6,951 nucleotides of DNA from Pseudomonadota bacterium (lineage in GTDB: Bacteria > Pseudomonadota > Gammaproteobacteria > Pseudomonadales > Halieaceae): the NCBI GenBank assembly GCA_030591305.1, contig JAUVBI010000169.1, positions 1 to 6,951 of the forward strand, in the 5' to 3' direction. A model generated the notes under the pieces. That model had not been told where the DNA came from. It did no database searches and saw nothing but the letters and a program-made list of their open reading frames with translations. The first letter of the stretch is position 1; each line of letters opens with the position of its first letter. The translations under genes and the position numbers were made by a program. Positions 1 to 6,147 of the stretch are shown one piece after another.

Positions 1-695
1 CTTTCCCTGTCACTGAATGCCTCGGCGAAGGTTGCCAGCATGTGGTAGGTCATTTCTTTTTGCATCTGCTCAATCTCAGGCTTGCGTTCGGGGTGTTCGA
101 TGATCAACGATCCAATTCTGTTCTCACCAAAACCCACGTGACGCCGTTCGTCGGCTATGGTGCCCGCCAGAATATGGGCGAACTTCGGGTTGCTGTTTTC
201 GTTGACTGCCTTGAGCATTTCAAACACAGAGAAGGCCATGCCTTCCAGTACAATATTTTGCCCCACAACACCGGCTATAAAATCTTTTTTGTCTACCTTT
301 TCAAGTAGCACCTCTGCAAACTTCACCAGGTTTGGGTTGCCAAAATGTGTCAGTGTGCTTTCCAGGTCTTCCTTTTTCACACCCAGGTCGTACATGCGTT
401 GGGTGAATATTTCGACGTGACGTGCTTCATCCAGGGTCTGGGTGGCGAGAAAGTGTTTGCTCTCGTAGTCGGGAGCACAATTTATGAGGCCGGATGATGC
501 CGCCAGGGCGCAACGTTCACCGAGGACAAGTTGTGTTGTGGTACGCAGGGCATCCTCGCGCATCATTTCGTTTTCGAGGTTAAAAGCAGGCTCTTTTTCA
601 CCGGGCTCATGCCCATATTCCGTGTCCATCAGGTAGCCCTGTGGGCAGCTTTCGAGCCAGCTTTGAATTGAGTACGCGCTTAGAAAATTGCTCAT
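1..695 (-). CDS. Ferritin-like diiron-carboxylate protein (probable oxygenase/oxidase), 3' end missing
   Basis: The minus-strand reading frame is open from the ATG at 695 to the window edge, giving 231 residues without a stop; the C-terminus is cut off. The protein shows the six metal ligands of the ribonucleotide-reductase-R2 / bacterial multicomponent monooxygenase / R2lox group of the ferritin-like superfamily: Glu60, Glu90 with His93 (EARH), Glu151, and Glu183 with His186 (DERRH). The spacings of about 30, 61 and 32 residues fit R2lox and monooxygenase hydroxylases better than ferritin or rubrerythrin. The residue seven after the second Glu, where class I R2 carries its radical tyrosine, is Phe97, so a normal reductase role is unlikely. 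Known members of these families bind two Fe or Mn/Fe ions and activate O2; the substrate here cannot be read from sequence. A GGAG lies 11 nt before the ATG. It lies downstream of the TetR gene on the same strand. No signal peptide or membrane segment is visible, so it is probably cytosolic. Confidence 0.8.
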   Translation of the reverse strand, partial: MSNFLSAYSIQSWLESCPQGYLMDTEYGHEPGEKEPAFNLENEMMREDALRTTTQLVLGERCALAASSGLINCAPDYESKHFLATQTLDEARHVEIFTQRMYDLGVKKEDLESTLTHFGNPNLVKFAEVLLEKVDKKDFIAGVVGQNIVLEGMAFSVFEMLKAVNENSNPKFAHILAGTIADERRHVGFGENRIGSLIIEHPERKPEIEQMQKEMTYHMLATFAEAFSDRE

Positions 696-791
696 GATGT
701 GATACTCCGGTCTACTTGTGTTTGCGGTGGCACGGGCGCGGGGAAAACCTCGCAGTTGCCAACAGACTAATGAGCTGAATTATTTCAACAA

Positions 792-820
792 GGTATATTG
801 TGGCCAAATAGGGGTTGCAA
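792..820 (-). promoter_or_regulatory. Possible promoter of the diiron gene
   Basis: On the minus strand a TTGCAA (815-820) is followed after 17 bp by TATACC (792-797). These match sigma70 -35 and -10 hexamers only moderately (the -10 at four of six positions). If used, transcription would begin near 785, leaving a leader of about 90 nt. The position is supported by the upstream FNR/Anr box, whose centre would then sit at -61.5, a standard class I activation distance. An eight-base direct repeat, GGGGTTGC, occurs at 811-818 (overlapping this promoter) and at 859-866; its meaning is unknown. Confidence 0.35.
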
Positions 821-839
821 ATAGCCACTTGCGCGCATC

Positions 840-853
840 TTGATGCAGGTCAA
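840..853 (-). promoter_or_regulatory. FNR/Anr-family binding site
   Basis: The minus strand reads TTGACCTGCATCAA, which matches the FNR/Anr/Dnr consensus TTGAT-N4-ATCAA at nine of the ten conserved positions; the one change, TTGAC, is common in Anr sites. It lies between the TetR stop codon and the diiron-protein start, upstream of the only plausible promoter in that gap. FNR-family proteins respond to oxygen or nitric oxide and usually activate from -41.5 or -61.5. The match is seen directly; regulation of the diiron gene is inferred. Confidence 0.6.
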
Positions 854-865
854 TATTTGGGGTTG

Positions 866-1504
866 CTAACTGATCAGCATGGCCCGCATCACCCGGTGTA
901 ACAGGCGTTTTTGTCGGGCGATATTTTCCGGGGACTGCAAGTCGCCCTCTGTCATGGTGTTGAAGGCCCGCTGTGACAGAAAATATCCCGTAGTGAGGTT
1001 GAACATGGCGATGACATTGATGGCCAGTGTGGCCTGGTCCTGTTCGCCCTCTCCGGGTGAGCCCAAACCGCCCAGGCTCAGTATTCCCTCTTTGAACAAT
1101 CGGTCCAGCCAGGTACGAATCAGCTGATTGCCAATCGAAGCGCTGTCGCCCTGCATGGCCTGTTGGAATAAAGCGGCGATTTGTGGGTGTTTCAGCAGCA
1201 GGTCGGTCATCAGGGAGGGCAGGTTGGTGTAATCCCGCAATCCTGAGGCCTGGCTCAAATGTGCGCCCAGGGCCTCGGTCATCGGGTTGAGGGCGCGCTG
1301 TAGTACTGCCTCGTACAGTGCCAGTTTGCCACTGAAATGGTTGTATAAGCCGGGCTCCTGAATCTCTGCTCGGGTAGCGATCTGGCGCAGGGTGGTTCCC
1401 TCATAGCCGTGCCTGGCAAACAGGGCCTCGGCGGCGTCCATAATGCGCCCTGCGGTGCGCTGCCCTTTACTCAGTTTTGGCGGGCCACCGGGCTTATTTT
1501 CCAT
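866..1504 (-). CDS. TetR/AcrR-family transcriptional regulator
   Basis: A 212-residue protein with a typical TetR N-terminal DNA-binding domain. Helix 1 covers about residues 17-31 (RIMDAAEALFARHGYEGTT), and the helix-turn-helix covers about 38-57, ending in the family signature GLYNHFSGKLALYEAVL (52-68). The C-terminal part (about 75-210) is helical and would bind a ligand and dimerise; its ligand cannot be predicted. The length is normal for the family. The ATG at 1504 is the only sensible start, although no good ribosome-binding sequence precedes it; the spacer is AT-rich and has a CATAAT that could be a -10 (1526-1531). The gene is divergent from slt and lies 170 bp upstream of the diiron gene on the same strand, so the diiron gene is the most likely target or operon partner. 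TetR proteins usually also repress themselves. This last point is inference. Confidence 0.92.
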   Translation of the reverse strand: MENKPGGPPKLSKGQRTAGRIMDAAEALFARHGYEGTTLRQIATRAEIQEPGLYNHFSGKLALYEAVLQRALNPMTEALGAHLSQASGLRDYTNLPSLMTDLLLKHPQIAALFQQAMQGDSASIGNQLIRTWLDRLFKEGILSLGGLGSPGEGEQDQATLAINVIAMFNLTTGYFLSQRAFNTMTEGDLQSPENIARQKRLLHRVMRAMLIS

Positions 1505-1829
1505 AAATTAATACTTGATTGTTAAATTATGAGCAAAAAATAACAGATTCCACCCGAATTATCGATAAACAGCTGTGTATAGCGTCAATTATTAATAAGC
1601 GATAATATAATCAATCAATATGTCCCTGCAAATTGCTGAGCGTGTGAATTCCGATGTCTCCGTGATCTGCCACTGTTATCGGTCCAGTCAGGCTGTGCGC
1701 GCGTTGGAAAAAAGGATATTTTTAGTCTATGGGTCTGTGATTTCAGGAAGCCTGAAGGGTGGAAAAATATCGCCGGACTGTTGCAATCGCAGGCGGGGCG
1801 TATCACTCTAAACACCATCCCAGCGCAAT
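1505..1829. other. Divergent intergenic region between the TetR gene and slt
   Basis: This 325-bp spacer has no convincing gene. Its left third (1505-1620) is strongly AT-rich and should contain both outward promoters. TTGATTG (1515-1521) is mirrored by CAATCAA (1612-1618), with partly matching AT-rich flanks, so the two ends of the AT-rich block form an imperfect, widely spaced inverted repeat. This could be a pair of regulator half-sites or chance in AT-rich DNA. Two overlapping short open frames (plus 1620-1811 and minus 1615-1818) lack ribosome-binding sequences and show no recognisable protein. No tRNA, riboswitch or terminator hairpin was recognised. Confidence 0.5.
1606..1611 (+). promoter_or_regulatory. 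Possible -10 box (TATAAT) toward slt
   Basis: A perfect TATAAT faces slt, but no good -35 hexamer stands 16-18 bp upstream (the region reads close to CGTCAA). If it is active, transcription would start near 1618 and give slt a leader of about 210 nt. AT-rich DNA makes chance matches likely, so the call is tentative. Confidence 0.3.
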
Positions 1830-3776
1830 GTGACTAGAGGCAAATTTTTGCGGCATTTACTCATTTTTATCGGTATGTTCTTGCCATTTCTGGCAGGAGG
1901 AGCATCGGCGACGGCGGCCGACATCCAGGAGGCCCAGAGAGACGACTACGGTGAGGCAACGGCGGCGATTCGTCGCGGTGGTTGGTCCGACTTCGAGCAA
2001 CTGCGCTCGGGTCTGGACAACTATCCCCTGGCAATTTACCTGGATTACTACAAGCTCAGCGGGCGTCCCGCCAGGGTCAGGCCCGCAGAGGCCCGGCGCT
2101 TTATCGGCCTGAGCCACGACACGCCCCTGCCCAACCGATTTCTGGGTGTTTATTTGCAGCGTGCGGGTAAAGACCGGCGCTGGAAGGACTTCCTCGAGGT
2201 CATGCCTACTGAGCCCAATAGCATTGAATTAAAGTGCTATTACTTCAGGGCCAAGCTGAGTGCAGGCGACAAGTTAGCTGCCTGGGAGGGTGCCGAGCGC
2301 CTGTGGGTCTATGGTAAATCAAGGCCCAAGGAGTGTGACCCCCTGTTTACCGCCTGGCTGAAAGCGGGGGAGTTGAGCGACGAGGTTGTCTGGGCCCGCT
2401 TATTGGAAGCATTTGGTGCACGCCAAAAATCCCTGATGACCTATGTTGCAAGAAAGGGCAGCGCAAAATTGAAACCCTGGTCGGACAAATTACTGGCGGT
2501 GTATAGCAGGCCCGACCGCATGCAGCGTCAGGCTCTGCCGGTATCCAGCCCCTATTCCAGTGATATCGCCAGTTACGGTGTGGCCTATTTGGCCCGCTAT
2601 AACCCCGAGAAGGCCCTACAGTATTGGCTGGCATATCAGGACCAACTCAGCTTTGACCCGGCACAGGTCAACCGGGCTGAATACGCGATAGCACTGCGCA
2701 GTTTATATAATAAGACCGAGCAACATATCGCCTGGCTTGAGCAGGCGCTGGTGCGCCTCAATGACGATAAGCTGGTTGAGATCCGTCTGCGCTGGGCCCT
2801 GGGTGAGCGGGACTGGCCTGCACTAAGCCGCACCATTCCCCAGCTATCCGGCAAGCGGGCAGGTGATGCAGTATGGCGCTACTGGGGTGCCCTGGCCCGG
2901 CAGGAGTTGGGAGAGCGCGAACAGGCACAAAAGGACTTGGGAGAAATTGCCCTGGAGCGGGGTTACTATGGTTTTCTCGCCGCTGATAAACTGGGTAAGT
3001 CCTACCAGTTCAATAACAGTGCCTCTGCGGCTCCCCCATTGCTCGGTTCAGTACAGCCTATCGCGCAGCTGCCTGCGGTAGTGCGCATCGAGGAACTGTA
3101 TTTTCATCAGGAGGACCAGTCGGCACATTCCGAGTGGTTTAAAGTACTGCAGGACTCGGATGTCCCCCGTCAGGAGGTCCTCGCCTCCTATGCCGCCCAA
3201 CAGGGTTGGTACCGGATGGCGATAGATGGGGCGAATACCGCTAAGGCCTGGGACAGGCTGGATTTACGTTTTCCCATGCCCTATCAGGATACCTTCGATC
3301 ATTACGCCTCGTTGCAAAAAATACCCAGCACCGAACTGATGGCCATTGCCCGACGCGAGAGCGCATTTTTCCCTGCGGCCAGGTCCCCGGTGGGTGCCAG
3401 GGGCCTGATGCAGCTAATGCCCGCCACGGGAAAGCAGGTGGCCCGCTCGCTGGGTAAAGCACATCAAAAGTCCGATTTGTACGAGGTGGATCACAATGTG
3501 TTGCTGGGCAGTGCCTATTACCGGCAGCTGCTGGATCGCTACGATGGCAACCGGGTATTTGCTATCGCGGCCTATAATGCCGGGCCACATCGCGTGGACC
3601 AGTGGCGCAACACGCCGGGAGCAACCGTACCGGTTGAAATCTGGGTGGCGACCATTCCTTTCAGGGAAACGCGCAACTATGTGCAGGCCGTGCTGTCTTA
3701 TAATGTAGTGTTTCATCATCTGTTAGGGGTGGACCGCAGCTTGTTAACCACAGCTGAGTTGCAAGCTGACTATTAG
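1830..3776 (+). CDS. slt: Soluble lytic murein transglycosylase (Slt70 type)
   Basis: A 648-residue periplasmic enzyme, close in length to E. coli Slt70 (about 645). Lytic transglycosylases cleave the MurNAc-GlcNAc bond of peptidoglycan and form 1,6-anhydro-MurNAc ends. The N-terminus has a charged start, a hydrophobic stretch (about 9-22) and an AXA-like cleavage region (GGASATAA, 23-30), a normal Sec signal. Residues about 35-410 are the alpha-superhelical U domain rich in paired helices, followed by the linker L domain to about 480. The catalytic SLT domain occupies about 485-630: catalytic Glu510 in RRESAF, GLMQLMPATG (525-534), AYNAGP (581-586) and ETRNYV (613-618). All family motifs are intact. 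The GTG at 1830 gives the longest frame but has no ribosome-binding sequence; the in-frame TTG at 1848 has AGAGG seven bases upstream and leaves MRHLLIFIGMF as signal start, so it may be the true start. arsS follows after 42 bp, so co-transcription is possible. Confidence 0.95.
   Translation: MTRGKFLRHLLIFIGMFLPFLAGGASATAADIQEAQRDDYGEATAAIRRGGWSDFEQLRSGLDNYPLAIYLDYYKLSGRPARVRPAEARRFIGLSHDTPLPNRFLGVYLQRAGKDRRWKDFLEVMPTEPNSIELKCYYFRAKLSAGDKLAAWEGAERLWVYGKSRPKECDPLFTAWLKAGELSDEVVWARLLEAFGARQKSLMTYVARKGSAKLKPWSDKLLAVYSRPDRMQRQALPVSSPYSSDIASYGVAYLARYNPEKALQYWLAYQDQLSFDPAQVNRAEYAIALRSLYNKTEQHIAWLEQALVRLNDDKLVEIRLRWALGERDWPALSRTIPQLSGKRAGDAVWRYWGALARQELGEREQAQKDLGEIALERGYYGFLAADKLGKSYQFNNSASAAPPLLGSVQPIAQLPAVVRIEELYFHQEDQSAHSEWFKVLQDSDVPRQEVLASYAAQQGWYRMAIDGANTAKAWDRLDLRFPMPYQDTFDHYASLQKIPSTELMAIARRESAFFPAARSPVGARGLMQLMPATGKQVARSLGKAHQKSDLYEVDHNVLLGSAYYRQLLDRYDGNRVFAIAAYNAGPHRVDQWRNTPGATVPVEIWVATIPFRETRNYVQAVLSYNVVFHHLLGVDRSLLTTAELQADY
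1836..1840 (+). promoter_or_regulatory. Ribosome-binding sequence favouring a TTG start for slt at 1848
   Basis: AGAGG is followed by seven bases and then TTG (1848-1850), in frame with slt. No comparable sequence precedes the GTG at 1830. The shorter product would be 642 residues and still carry a complete signal peptide. Which start is used cannot be settled from this window. Confidence 0.4.
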
Positions 3777-3818
3777 CACGTTTGAGCACCCGTTGAAACT
3801 TTCGGAGTTATACCGCCC

Positions 3819-4778
3819 ATGATGGATACCCGCCCGCTGCTGCTGGAAACAAACTTTCCACCTATCCAACGCGGGCAGCTTAATGTCCTACAGGTCAACC
3901 TGGGGTATTTGTGTAATCTCAGCTGTGTGCATTGCCACGTCAATGCCGGCCCCACCCGCACCGAGTTAATGAGTCGGGAGACTATCGAGCAGGTACTGAC
4001 CTTATTGCAAAACAATGATATTCAGACACTGGACCTGACCGGCGGTGCGCCCGAGATGAACCCCCATTTCCGCTATCTGGTAAGCGCTGCCAGAGCCCTG
4101 GGTGTACAGGTTATTGACCGCTGTAATCTGACCATCCTGTTCGAGCCGGGGCAGGAAGATCTGGCTCAGTTCCTGGCGGGGCAGGGTGTGGAGATAGTGG
4201 CATCCCTGCCATGTTATTTGGAGGAGAATGTTGAGGAGCAGCGCGGCAAGGGGGTTTACAGCGCCAGTATACGGGCCATTGCGCTATTAAATGGCCTGGG
4301 CTATGGCGTCACTCCTGAATTGACACTCAATCTGGTGTACAACCCAACGGGGCCTGTTTTACCGCCTCCCCAGAGCGCTCTGGAGGCCGATTACAAGCGT
4401 GAACTGGGTGCCCGCTATGACATTCATTTCAATCAGCTGTTCACTATCACCAATATGCCGATCAAGCGTTTTGGGGCGGTGCTGTTGGCGCAGGGGCAGT
4501 ATGAAAACTATATGGCGTTGTTGCGGGATAACTTCAGTGAAGAAAACCTCTATACGGTGATGTGCAAAAACCTCCTGAGTATAGACTGGCAGGGTTTTTT
4601 GTATGATTGTGATTTTAACCAGATGCTGGATATGCCCCTGATTGGCAACGACCGGTTGCCGCGGCATATTTCCGCTCTGCTGGAAGCCCGTGAGCTGAAC
4701 AATGCCCGCATAGTGACCGGCGAGCATTGCTACGGTTGTACGGCGGGTCAGGGCAGTAGTTGTGGGGGTGCGCTGTAA
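3819..4778 (+). CDS. arsS: Arsenosugar biosynthesis radical SAM protein ArsS (Cys form)
   Basis: A 319-residue cytosolic radical SAM enzyme. The N-terminal domain carries the CX3CX2C cluster motif Cys32-Cys36-Cys39 (CNLSCVHC), followed by the SAM-binding GGAPE (75-79). The C-terminal domain (DUF3641 type) has DCDFNQML around Cys264 and ends in CYGCTAGQGSSCGGA (304-318), a signature of the 'radical SAM/Cys-rich (seleno)protein' family now called ArsS. Family members are thought to transfer a 5'-deoxyadenosyl group from SAM to trivalent dimethylarsenic, the step after ArsM methylation on the way to arsenosugars. Some relatives use selenocysteine; here every position in the C-terminal motif is a TGC or TGT cysteine codon and the gene ends in TAA. 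Two ATG codons stand in tandem at 3819 and 3822, with GGAG 11 nt before the first. It is followed after 3 bp by its usual glycosyltransferase partner. Assignment is firm; the chemistry is from the family. Confidence 0.93.
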   Translation: MMDTRPLLLETNFPPIQRGQLNVLQVNLGYLCNLSCVHCHVNAGPTRTELMSRETIEQVLTLLQNNDIQTLDLTGGAPEMNPHFRYLVSAARALGVQVIDRCNLTILFEPGQEDLAQFLAGQGVEIVASLPCYLEENVEEQRGKGVYSASIRAIALLNGLGYGVTPELTLNLVYNPTGPVLPPPQSALEADYKRELGARYDIHFNQLFTITNMPIKRFGAVLLAQGQYENYMALLRDNFSEENLYTVMCKNLLSIDWQGFLYDCDFNQMLDMPLIGNDRLPRHISALLEARELNNARIVTGEHCYGCTAGQGSSCGGAL

Positions 4779-4781
4779 GTT

Positions 4782-5462
4782 GTGCAGGTTGTACCGTTCA
4801 GTTTTGTGATACCTGCTCTCAATGAACAGGGCAGAATAGGTCCGCTGCTACAGATGTTGGCGTCTCGCTACCCCACCAGTCAGCGGCTGGTTGTCGATGG
4901 CGGCAGCTCTGATGCTACCGTGGCCGAGGCCAGAGCGCTGTGCTGTGAGGTCATCAGTTGTGAGCCGGGGCGGGCCCTGCAGATGAACGCGGGTGCCAGG
5001 GCAGCCAGTGGTGCCTACCTCTTTTTTATTCACGCCGACACCCTGCCCACGATAAACGAAGCCGATTTACAGCAGTGCCTGGATTTGGGGCCGGCCTGGG
5101 GCTTTTTCACGGTCCGCCTCAGTGGTTGCCATTGGATGTTTCGGGTAATTGAGCGGGCAATGAACTTGCGCTCGGGTCTGACAGCCGTGGCCACTGGCGA
5201 CCAAATGATCTTTGTACGCCGTGAGTTGTTTGAGGAAAACGGCGGCTTTGCCACTATCCCTCTTATGGAGGATATCGAGTACTGCAAGCGTCTACGCAAA
5301 GAGGCGCCTCCACTGCTGGTGCGGCAGGTGGTTGAGACCTCCAGTCGGCGCTGGGAGCGCGGCGGTATAGTCGCCACGGTTGTGCGCATGTGGGCCCTGC
5401 GTCTGGCGTACTTTCTAGGGGCTTCCCCGGCTCGCCTGAAGGCGTATTACGCTAATGACTAG
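4782..5462 (+). CDS. Family 2 glycosyltransferase of arsenosugar clusters (TIGR04283 type)
   Basis: A 226-residue GT-A fold glycosyltransferase without signal peptide. Visible motifs in order: the nucleotide-binding start FVIPALNEQGRIG (8-20), VVDGGSSDAT (37-46), the metal-binding HADT (84-87), GDQMIFVRRELFEENGG (139-155), MEDIEYCKRL (162-171) containing the acidic pair Glu163-Asp164, and SSRRWERGG (187-195) near the end. This set and length fit 'rSAM/selenodomain-associated transferase 2', renamed arsenosugar biosynthesis glycosyltransferase because it accompanies ArsS. It presumably moves a sugar onto or within the arsenic-containing nucleoside product; donor and acceptor are not shown by sequence. 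The start is a GTG three bases after the arsS stop, with only a poorly spaced G-run before it, so translation is probably coupled to arsS. Its 3' end overlaps the next gene by 8 bp. Confidence 0.88.
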   Translation: MQVVPFSFVIPALNEQGRIGPLLQMLASRYPTSQRLVVDGGSSDATVAEARALCCEVISCEPGRALQMNAGARAASGAYLFFIHADTLPTINEADLQQCLDLGPAWGFFTVRLSGCHWMFRVIERAMNLRSGLTAVATGDQMIFVRRELFEENGGFATIPLMEDIEYCKRLRKEAPPLLVRQVVETSSRRWERGGIVATVVRMWALRLAYFLGASPARLKAYYAND

Positions 5463-6105
5463 GCCCTTGGACCACTGCCGAAAAGAAGCCCTGTTCATCC
5501 AGTTTGCCCGGGAGCCACTACCGGGAAAAGTCAAAACACGGATGCAAACCCTGTTGAGTGCCGAACAGGCCTGTGCCCTGCACTGTGACTTGCTGCGGTG
5601 GACCTGCAACACGTTGTGCGGGGCGCAATTGGCCGATGTTGAACTGTGGGTTTCGGCAAATAAGGGTCACCCCGTGTTTGAGCACTGTAGCGCCCAGGGT
5701 GTCAGCCAGCGGCGTACCCAGCGCGGCGCAGATCTGGGAAAGCGTATGTATCACGCGATTTTTGATGGCTTGGGCCGTTATCGCAAGGTCATTCTTGTGG
5801 GCAGCGACTGTCCGGATATCGATGCGGAGTATTTGGGCGCTGCGCTACAGGCTCTGGACAAAAAGTCGTTGGTGCTGGGCCCCGCCACAGACGGCGGCTA
5901 TGTGTTGATCGGTGCGACACGTATACAGGCTGCCCTGTTTCAGGGTGTTTGCTGGGGTCAGGACAGTGTATTTGCCCAGACTGTTGAGCGCGCCACAGCA
6001 CTGGGGGAGGCATGGACACAGCTAAAAATGCTGCCGGATATCGACAGGCCGGAAGATATACCGCTGTGGGAACACATTTCACACAATCGGGGACAGTTTA
6101 CTTAA
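5455..6105 (+). CDS. DUF2064 / CofC-like transferase of arsenosugar clusters (TIGR04282 type)
   Basis: A 216-residue protein of the nucleotidyl/glycosyl-transferase superfamily related to CofC. Motifs: FAREPLPGKVKTRM (17-30), where the G-K-x-K-T-R stretch should bind nucleotide phosphates; GADLGKRM (91-98); GSDCPDI (116-122), the metal-binding acidic motif; GPATDGGYVLIG (142-153); and DIDRPEDI (195-202). This matches 'rSAM/selenodomain-associated transferase 1', a standard companion of ArsS and of the preceding transferase. The exact reaction is not established; activation of a sugar or nucleotide for arsenosugar assembly is an inference from co-occurrence. The ATG lies inside the preceding gene (8-bp overlap), with GAAGG 12 nt upstream. 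The last six residues (NRGQFT) and the stop are encoded by the left arm of the palindrome at 6083-6132, so the natural C-terminus may have been altered by that element; all motifs lie well upstream and remain intact. Confidence 0.87.
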   Translation: MTRPLDHCRKEALFIQFAREPLPGKVKTRMQTLLSAEQACALHCDLLRWTCNTLCGAQLADVELWVSANKGHPVFEHCSAQGVSQRRTQRGADLGKRMYHAIFDGLGRYRKVILVGSDCPDIDAEYLGAALQALDKKSLVLGPATDGGYVLIGATRIQAALFQGVCWGQDSVFAQTVERATALGEAWTQLKMLPDIDRPEDIPLWEHISHNRGQFT

Positions 6106-6132
6106 TTAATTAAGTAAACTGTCCCCGATTGT
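6083..6132. repeat. Perfect 50-bp palindrome, REP-like (GGGGACAG type)
   Basis: Two 25-base arms with no spacer are exact reverse complements, meeting between 6107 and 6108 in a TTAATTAATTAA core. The arms contain ATCGGGGACAGTTTACTT and its complement. Bases just outside (C6082 and T6133) do not pair, so the ends are sharp. The GGGGACAG word resembles repetitive extragenic palindromes linked to REP-associated tyrosine transposases (IS200-like) in gammaproteobacteria; that link is from memory and is inference. It lies between two convergent genes, so the strong hairpin could end transcription or stabilise both mRNA 3' ends, but no T-run follows either arm. It also supplies the stop codon of the gene at 5455-6105. 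Confidence 0.85.
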
Positions 6133-6147
6133 TATATTCCCCGAAAC

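Noticed and set aside
42..420. Two plus-strand open frames of 88 and 87 codons
   Set aside because: They lie opposite the diiron-protein gene, whose translation has complete metal-ligand motifs; these frames are shadows.
811..866. Direct repeat GGGGTTGC (811-818 and 859-866) as a TetR operator pair
   Set aside because: TetR operators are normally palindromic, and one copy runs into the TetR stop codon; noted but not supported.
1615..1818. Short overlapping open frames in the TetR-slt spacer (plus 1620-1811, minus 1615-1818)
   Set aside because: No ribosome-binding sequence, no protein-like composition and no recognisable family; likely chance.
4359..4727. Minus-strand 122-codon frame inside arsS
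   Set aside because: Antisense shadow of a gene with clear radical SAM motifs; no start signal of its own.
4740..4781. Possible selenocysteine read-through or extension of ArsS
   Set aside because: The C-terminal motif uses only Cys codons and the frame ends in TAA, not TGA.
6083..6132. Palindrome as an ordinary rho-independent terminator
   Set aside because: The stem is strong, but the middle is pure A/T with no loop spacer and neither arm is followed by a T-run; it may still affect transcript ends, but the classic form is absent.
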